The notes under the pieces: model-generated
The model's input: the letters and a program-made list of their open reading frames with translations, nothing else
Told to the model about the DNA's origin: nothing
The model's database searches: none
Program-made: the position numbers and the translations under genes
Source: an uncultured bacterium
GTDB taxonomy: Bacteria > Planctomycetota > Phycisphaerae > Phycisphaerales > UBA1924
Direction: 5' to 3'
Assembly (NCBI GenBank): GCA_903834785.1
Contig: CAILKP010000100.1
Location: forward strand, 1 to 64,000
DNA length: 64,000 nt
Shown here: positions 1 through 12,600 of the stretch, one piece after another
Numbering within the stretch: the first letter of the stretch is position 1
Layout of the letters: every line of letters starts with the position of its first letter

Positions 1-36
1 ACGCAGTTCCACGGTACAGATCTCCTTCCAGGGCAT
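1..36 (-). CDS. IS481-family transposase, N-terminal fragment (runs off window)
   Basis: Only the first 12 codons are inside the window. They read MPWKEICTVELR, which matches the typical opening of IS481-family DDE transposases (MPWKE...). An AAAGGAG Shine-Dalgarno sequence lies 7 nt before the ATG at 36, so this looks like a real start. The short direct repeats at 68-115 just upstream fit the terminal region of such an element. Whether the transposase is intact cannot be judged. The identification rests on a short match and is moderately sure. Confidence 0.55.
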   Translation of the reverse strand, partial: MPWKEICTVELR

Positions 37-67
37 CGGAAAGCTCCTTTGCCCAAGGGTTGCGACC

Positions 68-115
68 TGTCACCCATGTCCTGGGTACGTTCTGTTACCT
101 ATGTCCTGAGTACGT
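68..115 (+). mobile_element. Terminal region of an IS481-like element: two 23-bp imperfect direct repeats
   Basis: Positions 68-90 and 93-115 are 23-bp copies differing at three bases, with the shared core ATGTCCTG followed by GTACGT. They lie just upstream of the transposase start at 36 on the minus strand. Such doubled motifs at a transposon end usually serve as transposase binding sites. The exact element boundary and any target duplication cannot be fixed from one end. Confidence 0.45.
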
Positions 116-197
116 GCACCACCGGCCCCAATAACGAAAAACAGGGCTGGCCCACTCCACGAGCGTGCTCGCGGTGTGGACCAACCCTGCATTCTGT

Positions 198-268
198 CTT
201 TCCTTGCCTTCCGGTCTTCCTCTGCGTTACTTGCCTTGTCCTCTCCGCGAACTCTGCGTTCTCTTCAC
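198..268. repeat. Dispersed pyrimidine-rich repeat, copy 1
   Basis: The 26 bases at 243-268 are identical to 2241-2266, and the preceding 45 bases are related in both places (CCTTGCCTTCC... and GCGTT.CTTGCC blocks). The copies stand in the same orientation, about 2 kb apart, each in a non-coding stretch next to a gene. No coding role is apparent. Confidence 0.6.
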
Positions 269-290
269 GGAGGCGAGGCAAGAAACCAGA

Positions 291-989
291 TCAGGCGGCC
301 AGTTTCACCGGGCCATCTTCGGTCACGCTGGTGATGGTCATGCCGATGGCACCGGGGCCGCCGGAGCCGAAGCTGACGGTGAACTGCGACGGGTTGCCGC
401 GGCTGGTGGAGCGGACGGCGGTGACCTGGTAGGTGGCCGGGCTGGAGCCGGCGGGGAGGGTTTCATCGGTGAAGCTGCGGGTGCCGGTGGCCCCGGCGAA
501 GGTCCACGGCCCGGTGCCGATGCGGCGGCGGACTTCATAAATGGTGCCCTGCGTGCCGGTGGGGTTATTGCATTTCCACTTCAGTTCCACCGCACCGTTC
601 TGCAGCAGTCCGACTGTAAAGTCAAACGGCGTTCCCGGTGGCGGCTGCGTGCTGGGCGCTGCGGGCGCGGGGATCTGGGCGAGGACATAAACATTAGGAT
701 CGTTCTTGGTCTGCGCGGTGGCCTTGATCAGCTGGATCAGATCGGCCCCGGCCCCCGGCCCGGCGTGCATGGCCCGCACCTTGTCGTAAAAGTTCTGCGT
801 GGCCGCCTTGGATGCCTGCCGCGCGGCCTCCGCCGCGTTGTACGCCGCCCGCGCTGCGGTCACCAGCGGCGAAAACGCCGTCATCTGCGCCGCGGTCAGC
901 CCGATGGCCGTCGCGTTGGTCGTCCACGGTGCCACGTGGGCTTCGTAGAACTCGATCTTGTCGAGACGATCAGTCGGAACAACGGCCAT
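291..989 (-). CDS. Hypothetical protein with C-terminal fibronectin type III-like domain
   Basis: This encodes 232 aa. Residues 10-95 are alanine-rich and helical with no predicted signal peptide. Residues 105-120 are a Pro/Ala linker. Residues 122-215 read as a fibronectin type III-like beta-sandwich (VELKWKC, YEVRRR, TYQVTAV). I chose the ATG at 989 because GGGAG lies 8 nt before it and because the open frame further upstream translates a 21-bp repeat array. The protein resembles planctomycete proteins of unknown function that pair a helical N-terminus with an Fn3 module. It stands alone beside an IS end. Function unknown. Confidence 0.7.
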   Translation of the reverse strand: MAVVPTDRLDKIEFYEAHVAPWTTNATAIGLTAAQMTAFSPLVTAARAAYNAAEAARQASKAATQNFYDKVRAMHAGPGAGADLIQLIKATAQTKNDPNVYVLAQIPAPAAPSTQPPPGTPFDFTVGLLQNGAVELKWKCNNPTGTQGTIYEVRRRIGTGPWTFAGATGTRSFTDETLPAGSSPATYQVTAVRSTSRGNPSQFTVSFGSGGPGAIGMTITSVTEDGPVKLAA

Positions 990-1259
990 AAGCAGACTCC
1001 CATGCGCCCGTGCCGCCGCGGCGGTGCAAAGCACCCGCCGCGCACCCATCGCGCGCTGTGCTGCGGCCCGAACCGACGACCCGACAACGAGCCGCCCCCG
1101 CGCCGCGAGGTTGGAACTTGGGGCATCGACCGTTCCCACCCGCGACTTCACACCGGCCGCAAAAGATCCCCGCCGAAGCCCGCTGCACCGCCACCCCAAA
1201 CCACGTCCACCGCGTTTATCGCCCCAGAATCGCGACATCACCCCCGTAAACAATCGCAG

Positions 1260-1385
1260 AATTGCCTTGTGATGGAACTGAATTGCTTGGTGATGCGATT
1301 GAATTGACTTGTTATGGAGTCGTACTGCCTTGTGATGCAATTAAATTGCCTTGTCATGGAACAGGAATGCCTTGCGCAATCGTTT
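1260..1385. repeat. 21-bp tandem repeat, six units
   Basis: Units begin at 1260, 1281, 1302, 1323, 1344 and 1365, exactly 21 bp apart, with a consensus close to AATTGCCTTGTGATGGAAC. Divergence between units is modest. The period keeps a frame open in both directions, giving heptapeptides such as HHKAIQF on the minus strand, but no start or Shine-Dalgarno supports translation. This is a minisatellite without CRISPR-like spacers. Confidence 0.85.
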
Positions 1386-1494
1386 CTCCACCTTCTACAA
1401 CTGCAGCTCCACCCTGCGAAGTCGTTTCTTCACGTGCTTGTGAAGTCTCACAAGGCGTACAGCGGCAGCTGCAGGCCGGAAGAGGAAGGAACAT

Positions 1495-1573
1495 GGACAG
1501 ACAGGATGGACAGGATGAAGACAGGAAGAAAAGGCGGACAGGATGGACAGGATGAAGGCAGGATGAAAAGGAC
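1495..1573. repeat. CAGGATG repeat array (purine-rich arm)
   Basis: The heptamer CAGGATG occurs at 1502, 1511, 1539, 1548 and 1559, mostly as overlapping GGACAGGATGGACAGGATG blocks. The reverse complement forms a second array at 1743-1800, so the pair makes a long imperfect inverted repeat with about 170 bp between the arms. Confidence 0.8.
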
Positions 1574-1742
1574 GGGTTGGTGCTGGCAGGTCGCGACAGG
1601 GTGCCTCCCGCAGGCCCGGGCATCATGCATCGGGTGCGGCGGCCGCGTCTTGTCGTGATGCGTGCGGCCATCGCGCCCACGGACCCCGATGCTCCGCTCC
1701 GATCCCGCCCGCATCCCGTGCATCCCGGCACCATGCGGCCTT

Positions 1743-1800
1743 CATCCTGCTCATCCTGCCTTGATCCTGTCCATCCTGCCTCCATCCTGTCGATCCTGTC
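1743..1800. repeat. CATCCTG repeat array (pyrimidine-rich arm)
   Basis: CATCCTG occurs at 1743, 1752, 1772 and 1783, with the variant GATCCTG at 1763 and 1792. It is the reverse complement of the 1495-1573 array and could pair with it. No gene lies between the arms. Confidence 0.8.
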
Positions 1801-1966
1801 CCAAATGCCCTCGGTTCAGCTCTGTCAGCCCATGCGGGTTGCCGGGTGCGGAACTGGACCAGTCCGGCGGCTGTGTCTACCCTGCTAGCGAACCCGCGCA
1901 GCCCGTGTGCGTACGGTTCTTGTCCTGTCCTTCGGCAGCAGTGCCGGCGGATGAGGCACACATCTT

Positions 1967-2049
1967 GGCCGCGTACCAAAGTGGACGAATGGAGCGGATT
2001 GCAAATCCGTTTGCGCAAGCACTCGTCGGTTCGAATCCGACCGCGGCCT
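1967..2049 (+). tRNA. tRNA-Cys (GCA) with an extended variable arm
   Basis: The acceptor stem GGCCGCG/CGCGGCC pairs perfectly, and the T arm is GTCGG-TTCGAAT-CCGAC. The anticodon arm is GCGGA-TTGCAAA-TCCGT, giving anticodon GCA; this arm is the same as in E. coli tRNA-Cys. The discriminator is U73 and the D loop has G15 and GG, all cysteine identity features. The variable region (2013-2026) is 14 nt, TTGCGCAAGCACTC, and can fold as a TGC/GCA stem with a GCAA loop. Ordinary tRNA-Cys has four or five nucleotides here. CCA is not encoded. Confidence 0.93.
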
Positions 2050-2059
2050 TTGGGAGAGT

Positions 2060-2078
2060 GGGGAGGGGTCGGGAGGGG
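2060..2078 (+). other. Putative G-quadruplex in a purine-to-pyrimidine switch region
   Basis: Four G-runs, GGGG, GGGG, GGG and GGGG at 2060-2063, 2065-2068, 2071-2073 and 2075-2078, are separated by one or two bases, which fits a quadruplex motif. The surrounding 2050-2110 is almost all purine, and 2121-2266 is almost all pyrimidine. The region lies between tRNA-Cys and the MoxR gene. Confidence 0.5.
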
Positions 2079-2197
2079 AGAGGGAAAAGGGCAGGCAGAG
2101 GGGGCGGGGTCCCCAAAATATTCTTTTGCCTTCCTCCCCTCCTCTGGTCCTCTGGTCCTCTGCGTGACCCCCTTCTTTGCCTTTCCCCCTCCCCCCT

Positions 2198-2266
2198 CCC
2201 CCTGCCTTCCCCCTCCTCTCCGCGTTCCTTGCCTTCCCCCCTCCGCGAACTCTGCGTTCTCTTCAC
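2198..2266. repeat. Dispersed pyrimidine-rich repeat, copy 2
   Basis: The last 26 bases (2241-2266) are identical to 243-268. This copy ends 43 bases before the MoxR start codon, so it lies in that gene's leader. Confidence 0.6.
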
Positions 2267-2308
2267 CCAGGCTCCCGCGCGGGCTCGCCCGCGTGGCAAT
2301 GATCGCCC

Positions 2309-3367
<1,059 letters not shown>

Positions 3368-3397
3368 GGGACGCGACTCTTCCCTCGCGACTCTTCC

Positions 3398-6475
<3,078 letters not shown>

Positions 6476-6804
6476 ATCGGGACCTTTGGAAACGAAACTC
6501 CGGCACAAAGAACGACTTGTTAACGAACGATGGGAGTATATGGGGTTTCCCTAGCTGGGGGCATTTGTGAGCAATTTCGGGGGTTTCGTGTATAAAAAAG
6601 CATAGTATTGATGGGTATGCATCGGACTGGCGGATCGAACTCGCCAGACGTGACGGGGCTGTCAAGGGGTTTGTCAGCTCACTTGGCGTCGGGGCCCGGG
6701 CGCACGGATAACTTCGTCGGTACGCCCGGCGTTGTGGCTTGGTGCCCAAGCGGAAGTCGACGAGCAGCGAGCTTCCAGAATAACCCACTTTGCCCATTCT
6801 CCCG
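6476..6804. other. Intergenic region between divergent cheB-cheR and tps operons
   Basis: About 330 bases contain no gene. An AT-rich patch at 6583-6610 (TATAAAAAAGC) and a short CTGGCG/CGCCAG hairpin near 6630-6650 are visible. No clear promoter for the minus-strand cheB-cheR gene could be matched with confidence. Confidence 0.5.
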
Positions 6805-6833
6805 TTGACAAACACGTCCGCTTGCGTTATAAA
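6805..6833 (+). promoter_or_regulatory. Sigma-70-type promoter for the tpsBA operon
   Basis: A perfect -35 TTGACA (6805-6810) and a -10 TATAAA (6828-6833) are separated by exactly 17 bp. Transcription would begin near 6840, leaving a leader of about 120 nt before the tpsB ATG at 6960. The leader can fold GGTTGAGC (6861-6868) onto GCTCAGCC (6892-6899). This is the closest match to consensus seen in the window and implies strong housekeeping expression. Confidence 0.8.
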
Positions 6834-6959
6834 GGATGCGTATCTCCCGGATCCCGGGATGGTTGAGCGGCGTGATGCGGGGGCCACGGCTGCTCAGCCG
6901 GTGGTTCGAATGCGGTACTCGATCAGAAACACCTTTCATCTGAAGAACAAGGACGGTTC

Positions 6960-9494
6960 ATGGCAACTCAGCCCGTTTCGGTCGTGTGTCATCGCCTCGC
7001 CGTGCTCGTCGCACTAGTTGGTACCTGCCACGCTGTGGCGGTTGCGGGCGCTTCCGGGGCGATGCGAGCCTTGGAACAGCCTGCTGGCGGGCCAACACGT
7101 CCTGCCAACGGTGCCAGGGAAGCAGCAGACCTGACGGTGCCGGATCCGGCGACCTCCGACAAGGTTGAGGCCGCGCGAGCGGGGGAGGTCTCATCGGGCG
7201 TGCGCGTCGTGCTTGCCCCGGTGCGTCTGAACTGCACGCCCGGCGTTGATCCTTCCGCCGCCGCGTGGCGGTATGGTGCCAAGCCTTCCCAGTCGCTTGC
7301 GGGCTCATTTGTGGGCGACCGTCAACTCACCTCGCTGACTGGCCTGACGGTGCAGCTGCGGCGGGCGGCGGGGCCTGGGGGTGCGGTGTACTTCGATCGT
7401 CCGGATGCACCGGGCGCGGGTGGCGGCGAGCTGCGGGCCGTTTCACTCGCTGAGCTTCAGGCCGGACGGCTGGACGCTGAGGCGCCGCAGAATGCCCAGC
7501 CCATGCTGAGCATTGGAGCGATCTACCACATCGCCGACAGTATCGGTCGGCATCTGATTGAGAAGGACGGTGTTGTGGGCATCGAGGTCGTGCCCGAGGG
7601 AATCGACCGGCAGTACGGCGACCGGCGCACCGATGCGGGCAAAGCCGCGCTGACGTTTGCTGTAATCGCAGCGGACATTTTCTCGCCCGCGGGCATGAAG
7701 CAGGTCTATCGCGTCGGCAACGGTTCCGAGCCTGTCGGTGCGATGCCGACGCTCGAGAAGCTCCGCGAACTCCCGGTGACACTGCTCAAACGCGGGGAGG
7801 TGTATGTCGGCCCGCAGAGCCTGGATTGGAAGCTCTTCTCCGGATCATCGGGTGCCGTGTCGGAGACACGCACCATCGGGCAGTGGAGTGATGGCAATGA
7901 CCAGTTGCACATGTCGGCCTACGCGGCAATCGCCGGCGCAACGGCTGATGCGATCAACGCCGCGGGGGTGTACGCGGTGGCTGTGGCCCCGCCGACCCGC
8001 GAGGGCAAGGCCGCGCAGATGACGATTGATGTCGGCCGCGTGGCCCGGGTGAACGTGGTGGGGGGCAAGCCGCCTGCCAACACGCCGATCGATTTCCGCG
8101 ATCTTGGTGCTGCTCACAAGCGCATCGCCGCCGGCTCACCGGTCAAGGCGACCGCCGACGGTGGGACAGGCCTTGTTGACCGTGATGCCCTGGAGGGTCA
8201 TGTCCAGGCAACGCGCCGCCGCGGCGTGCGAGATGTGTCCGTGGCGATCGGCCCTGGCGAGAACCCCCGAGAGCTGACGCTTGACTATCTGGTGACGGAA
8301 CTCAAGCCCTGGAGCGTCTACGCCCAGGTGCAGAACACCGGAACCTCGGCTACAACCGAGTGGCGGGAGCGAATCGGATTCATCAACAACGACGTCTCCG
8401 GCGTCGAAGACGCGCTGAAGCTTGACTACTCGACGGCGGCCTTCGATCTGTCGCACGCCGTAACCGCCTCTTACGAGAGGCCGTTGGCCGAGCGGCTGTA
8501 CGGCCGTGTCTTTGGATCGTGGAGCAAGTTCACCGCGGCGGATGTCGGCTTCTCCGGCCGCAGCTTCGAGGGTGAGTCGGCAGATGTGGGCCTTGAACTG
8601 CGATACAACTTCCTGCAGAAGCAGGATTGGTTCTTTGACGCGCTCGGTGGCGTCCGTTACCAGCATGTCGAGGCGACCGACCGCATCCTGGGAACCGAGA
8701 CCGTCACCGGTTCGGGCTTCCTGTACCCGTACATCGGCGTGACAGCCGATGCGCGAACCGACCGGGCCACGACCAACCTCTCGGCGATCGTGGAGTTCCA
8801 GACCGGCGGCGTCGGCACGGACAACGCAACGGATCTGGCCGGTTTGGGCCGGCAGGATCCGAGCACCTCGTGGACGACATTGAACCTCAGTGCCGAGCAC
8901 GCGTTTTACCTCGAACCGCTCTTTGAGTCCTGCTTCACCGGTCGCAACCTGCCCGATGGTGTGAACTGGCAGCCGGGTATGTCCCTGGCCCACGAACTGG
9001 CTCTCTCAGCGCGTGCTCAGGTTGCTTTCGGTGACCGGCTGATCCCCAACGCAATGTCAACGCTCGGCGGCCTGTACACCGTCCGCGGGTACCCCGAGGC
9101 GGTTGTTGCGGGCGACACGTCGGTGTTCGGCACCGTCGAGTACCGCTTCCATGTGCCGTCCGCGATGCGTCCGGATGCCGGGCAGCGCGGCTTCCGCTGG
9201 GTGCCGCAGCAGACCTATGGCCGCGCCGACTGGGACCTGGTGCTCAAGGCCTTCGTTGACGGCGGCCGTGTGATTCAGAACGACCTGCAGGCCGCCAGCG
9301 AGCGGAACTCGACGCTGCTAAGCACGGGCCTGGGCGTTGAGACGCAGTTCTCCGACCTCTTTGGCACGGGTCTCCGCGGCTCGATCCGGGCCGACTGGGG
9401 TGTTGCGCTCTACGGCATCAAGGATGCGGCCAACAACGTCGTTGTCGACAACGGCGATAACCGGTTCCACTTCTCGTTCACGATTGTGTACTGA
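6960..9494 (+). CDS. Two-partner secretion outer-membrane transporter TpsB (ShlB/FhaC-like)
   Basis: This encodes 844 aa. Residues 1-30 are a signal peptide (RLAVLVALVGTCHAVAVAG). A periplasmic part containing POTRA-like sequence follows (IYHIADSIGRHLIEKDGVVGIEVV and later ALEGHVQATRRRGVRDVSV). The last 400 residues alternate as beta strands and end in FHFSFTIVY, a typical barrel terminus with aromatic residues. Family members export a partner exoprotein through the outer membrane. It is longer than classical FhaC (about 580 aa), mainly in the N-terminal half. AAGGA lies 6 nt before the ATG. The partner tpsA begins 157 nt downstream. Confidence 0.85.
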   Translation: MATQPVSVVCHRLAVLVALVGTCHAVAVAGASGAMRALEQPAGGPTRPANGAREAADLTVPDPATSDKVEAARAGEVSSGVRVVLAPVRLNCTPGVDPSAAAWRYGAKPSQSLAGSFVGDRQLTSLTGLTVQLRRAAGPGGAVYFDRPDAPGAGGGELRAVSLAELQAGRLDAEAPQNAQPMLSIGAIYHIADSIGRHLIEKDGVVGIEVVPEGIDRQYGDRRTDAGKAALTFAVIAADIFSPAGMKQVYRVGNGSEPVGAMPTLEKLRELPVTLLKRGEVYVGPQSLDWKLFSGSSGAVSETRTIGQWSDGNDQLHMSAYAAIAGATADAINAAGVYAVAVAPPTREGKAAQMTIDVGRVARVNVVGGKPPANTPIDFRDLGAAHKRIAAGSPVKATADGGTGLVDRDALEGHVQATRRRGVRDVSVAIGPGENPRELTLDYLVTELKPWSVYAQVQNTGTSATTEWRERIGFINNDVSGVEDALKLDYSTAAFDLSHAVTASYERPLAERLYGRVFGSWSKFTAADVGFSGRSFEGESADVGLELRYNFLQKQDWFFDALGGVRYQHVEATDRILGTETVTGSGFLYPYIGVTADARTDRATTNLSAIVEFQTGGVGTDNATDLAGLGRQDPSTSWTTLNLSAEHAFYLEPLFESCFTGRNLPDGVNWQPGMSLAHELALSARAQVAFGDRLIPNAMSTLGGLYTVRGYPEAVVAGDTSVFGTVEYRFHVPSAMRPDAGQRGFRWVPQQTYGRADWDLVLKAFVDGGRVIQNDLQAASERNSTLLSTGLGVETQFSDLFGTGLRGSIRADWGVALYGIKDAANNVVVDNGDNRFHFSFTIVY

Positions 9495-9558
9495 TGCGGT
9501 CCCCCGCCGCGGCGGACGTACTCGCCGCGGATGAGCCGATCACCTGAATGATGGCCGC

Positions 9559-9579
9559 CCGGTCGCTGACAGCGACCGG
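9559..9579 (+). other. Intercistronic stem-loop between tpsB and tpsA
   Basis: CCGGTCGCT (9559-9567) pairs perfectly with AGCGACCGG (9571-9579) across a 3-nt loop. No U-tract follows, so it is more likely to set mRNA stability or the relative expression of pore and exoprotein than to terminate fully. Confidence 0.5.
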
Positions 9580-9651
9580 CTGACGGCTGAAGAACTTCTG
9601 ACCAACCCCGACGCGGCGAATCCCACCGCCGCACGATTCAAGGTAACCACC

Positions 9652-12600
9652 ATGCTTAGCGGAACACTCGGCTCGCTGAAGACTCCCCGTGCACTCGTCC
9701 TGATTGCCGGCAGCACGCTGGCGCTGGCCAATCCGGTCCTCTCTACGGCGATGGCCAATCCGGAAGGCCCGCAGGTTGTCGCCGGCTCGGCTTCTTTCAA
9801 CCGCGTCGGCGACCTGATGCGGATCACCGCCAGCAACAACACGATCATCAACTTCCGATCGTTCAACATCCTGCCGCGGGAGACCGTGCAGTTCGTCCAG
9901 CCGTCGGTCAATGCCCGCGTGCTCGGCCGCATCACCGGCGGTGCTCCGACCCTGATCCAGGGCTCACTGCTGGCCAACGGTCAGGTGTACCTCATCAATC
10001 AGGCCGGCATTACGTTCTCTGCCGGCTCAGTGGTGAACGTCGGCGCGATCTACGCCGGTGCGGCTCGCCTGTCTGACGCGTCGTTCCTCTCTGGTGAGGA
10101 TCGCTTCACCAATGGCACCGGCGCGGTGCGGAACTACGGCAGCATCAGCGGCGAGTTTGTCGGTCTGCTCGGCCGCGAAGTGGCCAACGCCGGCACCATC
10201 ATCGCCGACCGCGGCAACGTGGTCATGGCCGCTGGCAACGACGTGTTCATCAGCAGGCACGGATCGAACGTGATGGTGCGGCTGGACACGCAGCAGTTGG
10301 CCAGCGAAACCGTCCCGGTCCCACCGTCCGATGCCGCCGGGGCGACCCCGCGCATCAGCAACACCGGGTCGATCGAGGCCCGTGGCGGTGGCGTGCGCAT
10401 GCTCGCGGGCGATGCCTTCGGTATGGCGGTTGTTCAGTCGGGCCGCGTTCAGGCCCAGCGGGTCGATATTCAGGGGACCGGCAACGGCGATGTCCGTGTG
10501 TCCGGAACGATCGACGCATCCGACACCGGTGCTGGCGGCCGCGGCGGCAGCGTTGTGGTCACCGGACAGCGGGTCATCATCGACAATGCGGACATCGACG
10601 CCTCAGGCGATGCCGGCGGCGGCAGCGTCCGGATCGGTGGAGACTATCAGGGCGGCGGCACGCTCCGCCACTCCGATCAGACCTTCGTTACACCCGGCAG
10701 CACCATCAACGCTGATGCGGTCAGCACGGGCCAGGGTGGCTCCATCGTGCTCTGGTCTGACCAGTTCACCGCGACCGCCGGCACGCTGACTGCCCGAGGC
10801 GGCGCTCTCGGTGGTGACGGTGGCTTGATCGAGACTTCCAGCCGCGGTTACCTTGAAGTGGCGGGTTCCAAGATCGATGCGGCCGGCCGCGGCGGCGGAA
10901 AGGCCGGACTCTGGCTGATCGACCCGGCCGACATTGAAATCAACAGCACCGGCCCGACTGGCAGCGGAGCGTTCACCGGCGGCACATTCAACCCGGACAA
11001 CGTCGGTCCCGCCAACACCTCGACGGTGCTGGATACGGACATCAACGCCCTGCTGGCGGCCAACACCAGCGTGACAGTCACCAACGTCGGTTCCACAGGT
11101 ACAGGTCCGAACGGCGGGCGCATCCGCGTGGATTCCACGGCGTCGCTGGCCAACACCAACTTCGGCTCCGGCGGCAACGCCGCCACGCTCACGCTGACCT
11201 CGGCGGGATCAATCGTGATCAACGGCGCGGTGGCCAGCAGCGTGCCCTTGACGCTGACCGCGGCGGGGGCCATCACCGTGACCTCCGGATCGTTTGCTCC
11301 ACGCTCGTTGAGTGCGACAAGCACGGCGGGCAGTATCGTCATGAGCCAGGCGCTCACGACGATCGGTGCCCAGTCGTTCAGCGTCACTGGCGGTCAGTCC
11401 GTCACCCTCAGTGGTGCCTACGCGACGACCAACTCGTCGTTCTCCGTCACCGGTGCGGCGGTGCTCGCGGCCAACACGTCCGTCAGCGTCAGCAGCGGCA
11501 ACGTTGACTTTACCGGCACCATCACCGGCTCAGCGGCCGGGCGTTCGCTGACGGTGACCAGCAGCGGCGTGACAACCTTTGGCGGCAACCTCGGATCAGC
11601 CGGCACGCGGCTCGGCCTCGTCTCAGTCACGCCGATCGCCTCGGTCGGAACGACGAGCTTCAATGGCGATTCGATCTTCGCCTCCGGCGTGAGCTTCAAT
11701 CAGGTGACCACCTTCGGCGGCTCGGGCTCGGTGAGCATTGATACGTCCAGTGCGGCCCAGACGCTGACGATCAACGGACTGGTGCTGTCCCTTCCGGCGG
11801 CTACAGCGCTGACACTCACCTCCGCCGGCGATGTGAGCATCTCCAACGGTGTGACCGCATCGGTCAATGGGCGAACCAGTCTGACGATCAACGCAAGCGG
11901 GCGCAGCGTTGTCATCGGTGGCACGGGCATCGGCAGCGCTACCGAGCGGTTGACGGCTGTGACCGTCACGGCGGCGTCACTGGACCTGACGGGTGCCGCA
12001 GCTCAGACCACCGGAGCACAGAGCTACACCGTCACGTCCGACTTCACCGCCGCGAGCCTGGATGCTTCAACCGGCACCATCGGGATCGCCGGTGGAGCGA
12101 CCGCCGCCGTCAGCGTCACCGGGTCGATTGACGCGGGGAGCACCGTCACGACCGCTGGCGCAACCATCTCGCTCGGTTCGGTGACCAGTTCGGGCAGCCA
12201 GAGCCACACCGGCGTGACAAGCACCACGCTCGGTGGCACCTACACAACGGGCAACGGCAACTTCACTGTGACGGGTCCGACGCTGCTCGGGACGGACAGC
12301 ACCGTGACCGCCGGCACCGGCGATGTCAGCTTCACAGGTTCGGTGCTCAGCGGCGGAACAGCCAGAGCACTGACGGTCACCGGCAACGATGTCTCCTTCG
12401 GCGGCGCGATCGGCTCGGCCACCGCAGGCGAGGGCCTCACGACGCTGAGCGTGACCGGCACGGCCAACGGCGGCGACACCGCTTCAGTGACGCTCTCGAC
12501 GGCCAACACATCTGGCGGGATCTCTCTGAGCGGCACCGATGTCACTGCCAGCGGCGCTGTCACCAGTGGTTCGACAGTCGCCGGCAGCGGTACCACACTC

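Noticed and set aside
990..1340. N-terminal extension of the Fn3 protein through the 21-bp repeats
   Set aside because: The in-frame sequence is repeat-encoded and Arg/Gly-rich, while ATG 989 has a good Shine-Dalgarno.
1260..1385. CRISPR array
   Set aside because: The 21-bp units are directly adjacent without unique spacers and no cas genes are present.
6895..6915. A tRNA suggested by a GGTTCGAAT T-loop-like sequence in the tpsB leader
   Set aside because: The flanking bases do not form a T stem and no acceptor or anticodon arm can be drawn.
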